A program made the translations under genes and the position numbers. Of a stretch of DNA of 64,000 nucleotides, positions 34,227-41,879 are shown one piece after another (position 1 is the first letter of the stretch; every line of letters begins with the position of its first letter). Location: NCBI GenBank assembly GCA_947491945.1, contig CANLLN010000021.1, forward strand, positions 21,886 through 85,885, written 5' to 3'. The stretch is from an uncultured Carboxylicivirga sp. (GTDB lineage Bacteria; Bacteroidota; Bacteroidia; Bacteroidales; Marinilabiliaceae). Under the pieces are notes generated by a model. The model had not been told where the DNA came from and ran no database searches. It was given only the letters and a program-made list of their open reading frames with translations.

Positions 34227-35261
34227 TTAATGATCTTTGTTATGGTATCGCTTTTTGTTCCAGTAGTCAATGTATTTATCCATGGTGATGATGCCCACAG
34301 GTCCTTGGTAAATACCGCCACTTTGCACACGATCCTGCACGCGCACTGCAATGGTAATACTTTCTGAGCTTTGGTAGAGTTCGGTGGGTAGGTAGTAGCC
34401 GCGTTGTGTCCGCCAGGCTTCTCCATATAAAGTGAAATGGCTGTTATTGATTTCACCCGTTTGGCCAATAAGCTGACCATTGACAAATACTTCATCCACA
34501 TCATCGATCTTACCCAATACCAACACCAGCTTCGTGTTTTTTAAATGCTCGGGCAATTTAATGGTTAGGCGGTACCATGCCATGCCATCGTAACGTGCAT
34601 AGCCCTGATCTTCCCAGGGGCGGGGCACCCATATCTTATCCCAGGTGCTATCGTTGTATTCCACCGCTTTGTAATAGGGTTTGTCGCCGGTTTTAAATTT
34701 CCAGTATCCCTCGAGCCCATAATCCATTATCAGCGGATTTATTTCGGAGCGTATTCTAATATTGCCGCTAACTATTCCACCCTCGTTGTATGCATCAAAA
34801 ACGCGTACAGCAATAATGTTTGTGTTGCCCGGCTTGATCAGTTGATTTGGCAATTGATAGAGACGATGGGCATTATAGGCAGTTTTAAAGTCGGGAGGAA
34901 ATTGTCCAGATCCATTAATGCGTTCCCCGTTAAGATAGACTTCATCCACATCATCAATGTAGCCCAGGTCGAGCCACAGGCTGTGTTGATGGGCATCAGA
35001 GGGCAGTGTGAAGGCTTTGCGGTACCATGCATAGCCATCGTAACCATTAAAACCCTGTTGCTCCCAGCTGTTGGGCACGCGTACTTGCTCCCAACTGCTA
35101 TGGTTGTAATCGTAGGCGGCTCGGTCAGCAGCATCGCCAATGGAGAAATACCAAAGCCCGTTGAGCGAAATGTAGTCACTCAGGTTCTGGCCAACAGCAC
35201 TGATGCCGGTCAGCCATAATACGATCATCATATATCGGCCTAATGCTGCCATTTTATTCAT
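34227..35261 (-). CDS. Secreted protein with two galactose-binding-like jelly-roll domains (copy B)
   Basis: 344 residues with a signal peptide (~1-25). Two repeats of a glycosidase-family-2 sugar-binding-like fold: LNGLWYFSIGDAADRAAYDY with VPNSWEQQGFNGYDGYAWYR, then LEGYWKFKTGDKPYYKAVEY with VPRPWEDQGYARYDGMAWYR. Each has the DDVDEVYLNG-type turn (DDVDEVYLNGERI, DDVDEVFVNGQLI) and ends with RVxDxxxxGGIxxGP. No catalytic glycosidase domain is attached. Likely periplasmic or exported glycan-binding protein. Its start overlaps the stop of the next paralog by 8 bases. Confidence 0.85.
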   Translation of the reverse strand: MNKMAALGRYMMIVLWLTGISAVGQNLSDYISLNGLWYFSIGDAADRAAYDYNHSSWEQVRVPNSWEQQGFNGYDGYAWYRKAFTLPSDAHQHSLWLDLGYIDDVDEVYLNGERINGSGQFPPDFKTAYNAHRLYQLPNQLIKPGNTNIIAVRVFDAYNEGGIVSGNIRIRSEINPLIMDYGLEGYWKFKTGDKPYYKAVEYNDSTWDKIWVPRPWEDQGYARYDGMAWYRLTIKLPEHLKNTKLVLVLGKIDDVDEVFVNGQLIGQTGEINNSHFTLYGEAWRTQRGYYLPTELYQSSESITIAVRVQDRVQSGGIYQGPVGIITMDKYIDYWNKKRYHNKDH

Positions 35262-36324
35262 TTAACCAGTTCCTTAGTTGTTGCCAAAAGTCTGGCTCCT
35301 TATGCACGTTTTCCTCAAATTGCGCGTATTGTTTTTCGGTCATTATACCAATGGGGCCTTGGTAGATGCCGCCATCAATACCTGTATCAGTCACACGGAT
35401 GGCAATGGTGTTTGAACCACTCCGCAGCAGGTTTGGAGGTATTTTGTAAGCACGCAGTGTAGTATAACTCTCATAGGTCCCCTCTAGTCCACGTGCCAGC
35501 GATGAGCGTAGTTTATGGGGCGATACTCCGCCAATACCTACGCCGTTTATCCATGTTTTATCCTCATCATCAATTTTACCAAGTAGTAAAATCAGTTTTT
35601 CATTCGCCAGCCTGTCCGGTAGTACAAAGGTTTTACGGTACCAGGCTGTACCGTCATAGCCATCCCATCCCTGTCCCTCCCAAAAGCCCGGTACCTGGAT
35701 ATTACTCCAGGAGCGATCATCATAATCACCCTCTTCTGCTCTGCTTTGATTATGAACGGCAAATTTCCAGGTGCCTGAAAGATCGAGTGAAAGCAGTTGG
35801 CTGGTAATGTCACTATACAGCTTAACCGGGCCGCTGACGATGCCACCTTCCAGGTAGTAGTCGTAAACACGTATGGCAATTACATTGTGTCCTTTTTGCC
35901 AATAGCTACGGGGTATGGTATACCTGCGCTCTTTATCATAGGCGGTTTTGATGTTGGGGGGTAAGCCGCCTGTTTTCCCTACGAAGCGGCCGTTGATATA
36001 CACTTCATCGGCATCGTCAATGCGCCCCAGGGTAATCACCATATCGTATTGGGGAAGTACATCGAGACGTATTGTTTTGCGGTACCAGGCAAATCCGTTG
36101 TATCCCTCGTAACCTTGTGTTTGCCATGCTGCCGGAACACGTATGCTTTCCCAGTTGCTATCGTCGAAGTGGCGGTTTTTCCACTCCTCATTATCACCCA
36201 CCGAGAACTTCCACAGTCCTTCCAGGGCTTGTTCCTCCTGAAGTATCTGGCCATATAAGGACCCGGTATTCAAGCACAGCGCAGTGGTGGCGATAATGAG
36301 GTATCTTAGTGTGTAGGTAAGCAT
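35254..36324 (-). CDS. Secreted protein with two galactose-binding-like jelly-roll domains (copy A)
   Basis: 356 residues, signal peptide ~1-25. Same two-domain layout as the following gene: LEGLWKFSVGDNEEWKNRHF with VPAAWQTQGYEGYNGFAWYR, then LSGTWKFAVHNQSRAEEGDY with VPGFWEGQGWDGYDGTAWYR; turns DDADEVYINGRFV and DDEDKTWINGVGI. The C-terminal 40 residues are unrelated to copy B. Together the two genes hold four copies of one domain, from internal duplication followed by gene duplication (inference). Transcribed first, coupled to copy B. Confidence 0.85.
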   Translation of the reverse strand: MLTYTLRYLIIATTALCLNTGSLYGQILQEEQALEGLWKFSVGDNEEWKNRHFDDSNWESIRVPAAWQTQGYEGYNGFAWYRKTIRLDVLPQYDMVITLGRIDDADEVYINGRFVGKTGGLPPNIKTAYDKERRYTIPRSYWQKGHNVIAIRVYDYYLEGGIVSGPVKLYSDITSQLLSLDLSGTWKFAVHNQSRAEEGDYDDRSWSNIQVPGFWEGQGWDGYDGTAWYRKTFVLPDRLANEKLILLLGKIDDEDKTWINGVGIGGVSPHKLRSSLARGLEGTYESYTTLRAYKIPPNLLRSGSNTIAIRVTDTGIDGGIYQGPIGIMTEKQYAQFEENVHKEPDFWQQLRNWLNE

Positions 36325-36401
36325 AATTATATCTGGTGATTAAAAATACTGATTATTGGGGGTATTGCCAAAAAAGCCTTTTGTGTTAATTTCGTGTAAT
36401 G

Positions 36402-36767
36402 CTAATGACTACGGTACCTGAATTGAATTGGGAAGCGTAGCATTTTACCTTGCAACGATGAATTGATGGTTTGTATATCCATGTTGCTCAGTGTTGATTC
36501 AACGTAATTGATTAGTTTTTCGTTCTGCCCGCTGATCTTGTGAAATATTAATTTATTGTTTTCATCAACAACGAACTTAACAATTACGGTTTCCTCACAA
36601 TCGGGTTTCAGGTATTCGAAGTTAGGTCCTTCAAGGGTCTTTCTTATTTCCTTATTCAGTTGCCTACAGCATTTTTTAAAGGCTGCTTTTTCAGCGGTGC
36701 TTGCACATACTGCTGTACTTACTCCAAGCATAAGTACCATTGTGGCGAAAAAAATTCTTGCTTTCAT
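36402..36767 (-). CDS. Small secreted TonB-C-like protein
   Basis: 121 residues from the ATG at 36767 (an upstream frame to 36830 lacks a start signal). A signal peptide (~1-22, VSTAVCA) precedes a domain with VIVKFVVDENNKLIFHKIS and LRFPIQFRYR at the end, the strand pattern of the TonB C-terminal/energy-transducing fold, which occurs singly in many Bacteroidota periplasmic proteins. Two cysteines (KCCRQ) sit in a short helix near residue 32. Function unknown. Confidence 0.65.
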   Translation of the reverse strand: MKARIFFATMVLMLGVSTAVCASTAEKAAFKKCCRQLNKEIRKTLEGPNFEYLKPDCEETVIVKFVVDENNKLIFHKISGQNEKLINYVESTLSNMDIQTINSSLQGKMLRFPIQFRYRSH

Positions 36768-36897
36768 AATGCTTTGTTTTTTGGGGTTATCAAATAACTT
36801 ACAAAAGCAAATGTATAAGAGGGCTAACACCGCAATGTCAAAGTACTGTCATCTCTTGTCACCAATTGTCATTAAAATGTCATGGGAACCGGTGGAT

Positions 36898-37105
36898 AGG
36901 TGAGTTGGTGAGTTGGTGAACTTGTTAACCGTGGAATTGGAGAATCGGGCAAGTGGTAAAATGGAAAGCTGATGAATTGAAAAACTATTCTCCAATTTTG
37001 TCATTGACAACCAACCCTTAGTTTATCTATTTTTCGTTTCTACAATTCCTCAATTTCTCAAATTTTCAGTTTCTCAATTCCCCGGTTTTTCAACTTCTTC
37101 ACATT
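36898..37105. repeat. Low-complexity intergenic array with an inverted repeat
   Basis: Two arrays of short AATTGAG/GTTGGTG-type repeats in opposite orientation (GTGAGTTGGTGAGTTGGTGA on the plus strand, GAATTGAGAAACTGAAAATT on the minus strand). AATTGGAGAAT at 36935-36945 and ATTCTCCAATT at 36987-36997 are perfect complements. It lies between the TonB-C-like gene and the response regulator (gap 36768-37122). No gene or clear promoter is seen. Confidence 0.5.
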
Positions 37106-37122
37106 TAGAAGACATCCTCCTT

Positions 37123-37818
37123 TTAATAGTAGCTCACCAATCGATACCCCATTCCGTGCACGGTAATGATTATCTCCGGCTCGTTGGGGTTATCTTCAAT
37201 CTTCTGGCGCAGCTTGAGGATAAAGTTATCGATTGTGCGCTGTGTTGGCTGAAAGTCATATCCCCATACATTGTCCAGCAGGCTATCGCGACTGATGGTG
37301 GCATTTTTGTGTCGCAGCAGGTATTGTAGTATCTCAAACTCTTTGCTGGTCATTTTCACGGCATCTCCATCAATGCTTGCCGTGTAGGTGTTAAAATCAA
37401 CGGTAAGACGGCCAATGGTGGTGTGTCCCTTGCTGCTTCCTGACGGGGTGGATTGGGTGCGTCGTAAAACGGCTTTTACCCTAGCCAGTAACTCACGTAG
37501 GCTAAAGGGTTTGGTCAGATAGTCGTCGCCACCCGATTCAAGGCCTATTACCTTGTCAATTTCTTCCCCTTTGGCACTTAAAAAAATGATGGGTGTAGGG
37601 CTGTTCTCGTGTCGTGCTTTTTTGCACACCTCAAAGCCACTCATTAGGGGAAGCATCACGTCCAGCAGCACCAGATCGAAGTTGCCCGTCAGTATTTTCT
37701 GAAGCCCCGTTTTGCCATCACCGGCCGTTTCAACTTCGTAGCCCTCAAACTCCAGGTTGTCTTTAATACCCGTTTGCATATCCGGCTCGTCTTCGATGAT
37801 TAAGATTCGTTTCGTCAT
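37123..37818 (-). CDS. OmpR-family response regulator
   Basis: 231 residues. Receiver (1-120) with Asp53 in LVLLDVMLP, the conserved Thr/Ser in IFLSAKG and Lys in LTKPFSLREL; winged-helix output domain (~135-230, LTVDFNTYTASIDGDAVKMT, QRTIDNFILKLRQKIEDNP). This is the PhoB/RprY-type output that binds direct repeats next to sigma-70-type promoters. The ATG overlaps the stop of the preceding kinase gene. Confidence 0.95.
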   Translation of the reverse strand: MTKRILIIEDEPDMQTGIKDNLEFEGYEVETAGDGKTGLQKILTGNFDLVLLDVMLPLMSGFEVCKKARHENSPTPIIFLSAKGEEIDKVIGLESGGDDYLTKPFSLRELLARVKAVLRRTQSTPSGSSKGHTTIGRLTVDFNTYTASIDGDAVKMTSKEFEILQYLLRHKNATISRDSLLDNVWGYDFQPTQRTIDNFILKLRQKIEDNPNEPEIIITVHGMGYRLVSYY

Positions 37819-39380
37819 GATAGATTGTTTGGCTTATGGATGGGAAAAAGTAAGCGAAAACAGCTGCCATGCCCTTCTTCACTCTCCAGCTCAATCTTTC
37901 CCTTGTGTTCTTTCATCAGATGCATCACAATGCTCAATCCCAGCCCCGATCCTTTGGCATGGTGTGCCAGCGCTCCCTTTGTTACACGATAGAATTTCTG
38001 AAAAATATGTTTTTGCTCATTGGGTGCAATGCCCAGCCCTTCATCTTTAATCTCCACAAACTGGTATTGGTTTTTCAGCCCGGTGGTGATGGCAAGTGTT
38101 TTTTTGTCTTTGCTGTATTTAATAGCGTTATCGATGAGATTAATAAGGCATTCGCTCATCGCCTGTCGATCGGCCATTATGGGCGTCAATTGTTCGTTTT
38201 GTTGCAGCTTAAGGGTGAAACCTTTCTCTTTCAGGTGGTGGCGGTAGTTGCGCAATACCTCTGCTACAACGGCGTTGAGTGATAGGGGTACGAAATGTAG
38301 CTTTTGTCGTCCGCTTTCGATGCGGGAAAAGTTAAGGATATTATTTACAATTCCAGACAGGCGCTGCGTCTCCCCGTAAATGATATCATAGTAACGCTGC
38401 CTTTTATCTTCGCCTTTGAGGCGTCCCATCTGAAGCGTCTCTGCGTACATGCTGATGAGTGCCAGTGGGGTGCGTATTTCGTGCGATACATTGGATACAA
38501 AATCGGATTTCACTTTCGCCAGATGTAACTCGCGTTTAACATTACGGTAAAACAGCCAGGCACCAATAATCAGCAATACATCCACTAGTATAAGCAGTGC
38601 AATGTTTTGGGCAGCACGTTTGCGGGCCAGGTCGGCAATGCTGATGCCACGCGGCAGGATACCCAGTTTATAATCAGGCAGTAGCCAAATGGCTTGTTCT
38701 TTAATCACATCCTCGGGCGCCTCATTAAGCAGGCTACTGGCAATTAGTTGATTGGTTTTGGCGTGTCGTACCACAATAATCAGGTTTTCGCCGGCTACCA
38801 TCTGTAGTCGAGGTGATAATGCTTCGCTGATAAATTTTTGTGCATCAACTAGTAGGATATTTAGAAAGAAGCGGTCGTTATTACGCGATACGAAAGTCAG
38901 CATACTCAGATGCTGCTGGTATTCCAGGTCAATGCCGATTATTTTGCGGTATCCGCTTTTTAGGTATTCTTTCAATTGACTTATTTCGCTCTCATACTTC
39001 CTTAGCTGTGTAATTATTTCATTTTGCAGGCTATCGTTGGCAATATGAAAATGATTAAGGTTTAAAGTATCATCGGCGAGGGGGTGCATAATAAACATCT
39101 GCACCTGTGGGAAGGCCGGCAGATCTTTCTCGTAGGTATTTTCATAAGAGGCCGGCTCCAGTTCTTTGTAGAGCTTATTAATCCAGTTATTGCTTATATC
39201 ATCGGTGTATTGATTGATGGAGAAGAGAACGGATTCCAACTGTTTGGTGTAGATCGATTCAATGGCTTCTTCCTGATCATTCAGGGTGAGTAGCTGAATA
39301 CCTGTAAACAGGGTTGTTGGAATGATTAAAAGGCACCCAACAATGAACCAGGGTTTTAATATGAGGCGATGCTTTTTCAT
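37815..39380 (-). CDS. Sensor histidine kinase with extracytoplasmic sensor
   Basis: 521 residues. Membrane helices at ~11-33 and ~259-278 flank a ~225-residue periplasmic sensor of no recognised family. HisKA has His300 in VSNVSHEIRTPLALI. The ATPase domain is complete: NLIDNAIKYS, DEGLGI, GSGLGLSIV. It is the partner of the overlapping OmpR-type regulator. Layout resembles RprX, described in Bacteroides. Confidence 0.95.
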   Translation of the reverse strand: MKKHRLILKPWFIVGCLLIIPTTLFTGIQLLTLNDQEEAIESIYTKQLESVLFSINQYTDDISNNWINKLYKELEPASYENTYEKDLPAFPQVQMFIMHPLADDTLNLNHFHIANDSLQNEIITQLRKYESEISQLKEYLKSGYRKIIGIDLEYQQHLSMLTFVSRNNDRFFLNILLVDAQKFISEALSPRLQMVAGENLIIVVRHAKTNQLIASSLLNEAPEDVIKEQAIWLLPDYKLGILPRGISIADLARKRAAQNIALLILVDVLLIIGAWLFYRNVKRELHLAKVKSDFVSNVSHEIRTPLALISMYAETLQMGRLKGEDKRQRYYDIIYGETQRLSGIVNNILNFSRIESGRQKLHFVPLSLNAVVAEVLRNYRHHLKEKGFTLKLQQNEQLTPIMADRQAMSECLINLIDNAIKYSKDKKTLAITTGLKNQYQFVEIKDEGLGIAPNEQKHIFQKFYRVTKGALAHHAKGSGLGLSIVMHLMKEHKGKIELESEEGHGSCFRLLFPIHKPNNLS

Positions 39381-39388
39381 GCCTTTTT

Positions 39389-39613
39389 TTAATCCGGTAT
39401 TTTAATCAGTTCGGGTTCTTCCTGCTGAAACTGTCGCATCTCATCAATCACCAGCTTCATATCATCGAGAAAGGCAGTGTTGCAACCCTTCGCTTTGGCA
39501 ATTTGCAGATAGGCCTCCATGGCTTCCACGGCGCATACATCGGTGCCCGCAATAACAAAGGCCGGCCAGTCGTTGCGTAAGCATTTGTGTAGTATGGCTT
39601 TTTGATCTTTCAT
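39389..39613 (-). CDS. Small conserved-looking protein upstream of the kinase
   Basis: 74 residues, soluble. KDQKAILHKCLRNDWPAFVIAGTD, then CAVEAMEAYLQIAKAKGC and a C-terminal helix DDMKLVIDEMRQFQQEEP. It ends 9 bases before the kinase start, so it is likely the first gene of the operon. Two cysteines at 27 and 44 could bind metal or form a bond. No family is recognised. Confidence 0.7.
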   Translation of the reverse strand: MKDQKAILHKCLRNDWPAFVIAGTDVCAVEAMEAYLQIAKAKGCNTAFLDDMKLVIDEMRQFQQEEPELIKIPD

Positions 39614-39668
39614 TTATTGATCCTAAATATAGGAAAAATTAAGAAAGGGCGGAACCGGATAAATGGTC

Positions 39669-40124
39669 TTACACCGCCGTATTGGCCTGTAACTCCATCT
39701 TCAGATGCGGAATGCCATCTTCGAGGTATTCGTCTGAGATGATTTTATAGCCCAGGCTGACATAGAATGCTTTTAAGTATTTCTGGGCACTGATTTGTAT
39801 ACAAGGAACTTTCCATTGAGAAAAAATCCAGCTGGCTGCTTTTTGCATTACCTGGCGCGCCAAGCCTTTAAAGCGATAATCTTTATCTACCACTAAGCGT
39901 CCAATGGAAGCTTCTTTAAAGCGGCTGCCGGGGGGCAGTATTCTTGCATAAGCAATTATTGTGTCATTATCGATAAGCAGTAGGTGGTGCGCATATTCAT
40001 CGTTGCCATCCAAATCATTGTAAACACAGTCTTGTTCAACGACAAATATTTCGGCACGCAGTTGAAGTGACTGGTATAATTCCTTTAATTTTAAGTTGTT
40101 GAACGATATGATTTTAAGTTCCAT
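39669..40124 (-). CDS. GNAT acetyltransferase, ElaA family
   Basis: 151 residues from the ATG at 40124. Core: LYQSLQLRAEIFVVEQDCVY, then the acetyl-CoA binding segment GRLVVDKDYRFKGLARQVM and the final strand ALGY-like VSLGYKI. The opening pattern LRAEIFVVEQDCVYxDLDGND is typical of ElaA, a GNAT protein of unclear physiological substrate. A long frame extension to 40259 is not supported. Its neighbours are unrelated. Confidence 0.9.
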   Translation of the reverse strand: MELKIISFNNLKLKELYQSLQLRAEIFVVEQDCVYNDLDGNDEYAHHLLLIDNDTIIAYARILPPGSRFKEASIGRLVVDKDYRFKGLARQVMQKAASWIFSQWKVPCIQISAQKYLKAFYVSLGYKIISDEYLEDGIPHLKMELQANTAV

Positions 40125-40186
40125 TTGTATGCATGGTAGTTTAACGAATATTGAAAATAAAATCTTTTCAGTACTTGTGCAAATTC

Positions 40187-41065
40187 TTACTTTCTTAGCC
40201 TTGCTATGTTCACTAAATAGATACCCCCGATCACCACAACACCGCCTGCAATTTGCCACGCGCTAAGTAATTCGCCCAGAATGAAAAATGCCGCAATGGC
40301 GGTTACTACAGGCTGTCCGAGCAGGGTGGGCGATACCGTGGTGGCTTTCAGGTGTCCCTGCGAGTAGTTAATGAGTGTCCACCCACCCACATGCACCCCG
40401 ATGCCATAAACCAGCCAGATAATCCAGGTGGTGTCACTGTATCCGGTAAATGAATGAGGACTTAATAAAACGGCCCATCCGGTTGTAAAAGCAGCCGCAA
40501 TTGTGCTTAAGGAAAGATAAAGCAGAGTGTTCATATAGGAGCGCCCTTGCTGGGTAAATAGATGATAGATGCCATAGAAGATGCCTGCTACAATGCTGAG
40601 ACCTATTCCGGCAATTAAGCCATCTTTAACATACCAGCTACGTGCGGCCATCATAAACATGCCTGTTATGGTAACGAATAGTCCCAGCCAAAAGCCCTTG
40701 GATTGCCTTTCTTTAAAGATAAATACAGCGCCGAGGCCGACCCATACAGGAGCCAGATTCGCGATTAAGGTAGGAATGGTGGCATTGCTCAGTTCAATGC
40801 CCCACGACCACAAGGCCATGTCGATACCAAAAGCTACGCCACCCAATATGGGCATTAGTAGTGCTTTTAGGGGGAGTTTTATAAGCAGGCGCCACTTGCT
40901 TAACAGGGGAGTGATTAATACCAGTGAGGCCACAGCAACCCTGTAAAAGGCGGTTACCATGCCGGGGGCTTCAGCCGACTTAATAAGGATGGCCGAAAAG
41001 CCAATGATGATAAGGCCTGTAAACAAAGCCAGATAGGGGCGTACAAGTGATGATGAGCTGCACAT
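40187..41065 (-). CDS. EamA/DMT-family transporter
   Basis: 292 residues from the ATG at 41065. Ten membrane helices in two EamA repeats; the second repeat begins near residue 152. The segment GWTLINYSQGHLKATTVSPTLLGQPVVTA is the conserved end of the second repeat in drug/metabolite exporters. Substrate cannot be told. A -7 box sits 15 bases upstream of the start. Confidence 0.93.
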   Translation of the reverse strand: MCSSSSLVRPYLALFTGLIIIGFSAILIKSAEAPGMVTAFYRVAVASLVLITPLLSKWRLLIKLPLKALLMPILGGVAFGIDMALWSWGIELSNATIPTLIANLAPVWVGLGAVFIFKERQSKGFWLGLFVTITGMFMMAARSWYVKDGLIAGIGLSIVAGIFYGIYHLFTQQGRSYMNTLLYLSLSTIAAAFTTGWAVLLSPHSFTGYSDTTWIIWLVYGIGVHVGGWTLINYSQGHLKATTVSPTLLGQPVVTAIAAFFILGELLSAWQIAGGVVVIGGIYLVNIARLRK

Positions 41066-41080
41066 GATTTTAAATTTGCG

Positions 41081-41088
41081 CAAAGATA
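41081..41088 (-). promoter_or_regulatory. -7 box before the EamA gene
   Basis: TATCTTTG on the minus strand, a full TAnnTTTG match, 15 bases from the ATG. A -33 TTG is not evident. Confidence 0.5.
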
Positions 41089-41294
41089 AGCCGATTATTG
41101 TTACAGCCTAATAATACCTGTTTATTAGATGCTTATAAAGGCTTAGGGTGAATAGTCACTTAGCTTTACTTGTCAATGATTCGATCCTGTTTACTCAGGA
41201 GACGGTGTTTAATGCCGTAAAATACAATTAAATAGAAGCGTTATTAATTAACACTCTTTAGGGTACATTGTTATTAAACTGATAATTATTTGTT

Positions 41295-41302
41295 TACCTT
41301 TG
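41295..41302 (+). promoter_or_regulatory. -7 box of the RNA-binding protein gene
   Basis: TACCTTTG matches TAnnTTTG exactly; transcription from it gives a leader of about 155 bases. Confidence 0.55.
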
Positions 41303-41465
41303 TGGCATATTTTAAAAGGCCGATTTTTGATAATTTCCTGAATGATAGCCGCTTCACGTCACTTCCTCCGAAGCCTGCTGCAGTTCACATCTTCAATTCT
41401 CTTCTTTTTAAATAAGTAATATTGGCACACGAAGTGCCATCGTCTAATTTTATAAGTGTTATAGC
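41303..41465 (+). other. Long 5' leader of the RRM gene
   Basis: About 160 transcribed bases before the start codon, including a hairpin TGGCAC-ACGAA-GTGCCA at 41423-41439. Long structured leaders are typical of cold-shock RNA-binding protein genes. The remaining gap back to the EamA start (41066-41294) shows only the two divergent -7 boxes. Confidence 0.45.
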
Positions 41466-41744
41466 ATGAATATTTTTATTGCAGGTCTGACAGATAACAT
41501 CTGGGATGAGGATTTGAAAGAACTTTTTGAAGAATACGGACAGGTAACTTCCGCTAAAGTTATCAAAGATCGCGAAACCCGCAAGTCACGTGGTTTTGGT
41601 TTTGTGGAGATGCCCGACGATGCGGCAGCTAAAAAGGCCATTCATGAATTGGATCGTGCCGAGTATGATGGAAAGATCATCAATATTAAAGAAGCGCGTC
41701 CTAAAGAAGGAGGTCGCCAGGGCGGTAACCGTCGTCGCTTCTAG
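41466..41744 (+). CDS. RNA-binding protein with one RRM domain
   Basis: 92 residues. One RNA-recognition motif fills residues 1-80: RNP2 IFIAGL at 3-8 and RNP1 KSRGFGFVEM at 40-49, with the aromatic residues that stack on RNA. The basic Gly/Arg tail GGRQGGNRRRF extends RNA contact. Such short single-RRM proteins serve as RNA chaperones in Bacteroidota and cyanobacteria and are often cold-induced, filling the role of CspA. It has a long leader, a -7 box and a strong terminator, a self-contained highly expressed unit. Confidence 0.97.
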   Translation: MNIFIAGLTDNIWDEDLKELFEEYGQVTSAKVIKDRETRKSRGFGFVEMPDDAAAKKAIHELDRAEYDGKIINIKEARPKEGGRQGGNRRRF

Positions 41745-41775
41745 TAATATAGCGCAGAATAACCTAAGATATGAC

Positions 41776-41810
41776 AAAAAAGCCCGTGCACTTGTTGCAC
41801 GGGCTTTTTT
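41776..41810 (+). terminator. Rho-independent terminator after the RRM gene
   Basis: AAAAAAGCCCGTGCA and TGCACGGGCTTTTTT are perfect complements with a five-base loop. Confidence 0.93.
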
Positions 41811-41825
41811 GCGAATTAATGTTTG

Positions 41826-41864
41826 ATTGCCTGAGTTTAAAAATTCACATCAAACTCAGGCAAT
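41826..41864 (-). terminator. Hairpin downstream of the POT transporter gene
   Basis: ATTGCCTGAGTTT and AAACTCAGGCAAT are perfect complements with a 13-base loop, 16 bases past the transporter stop. There is no long T-run on the minus strand, so efficiency is uncertain. Confidence 0.55.
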
Positions 41865-41879
41865 AGTAATATCCATTTC

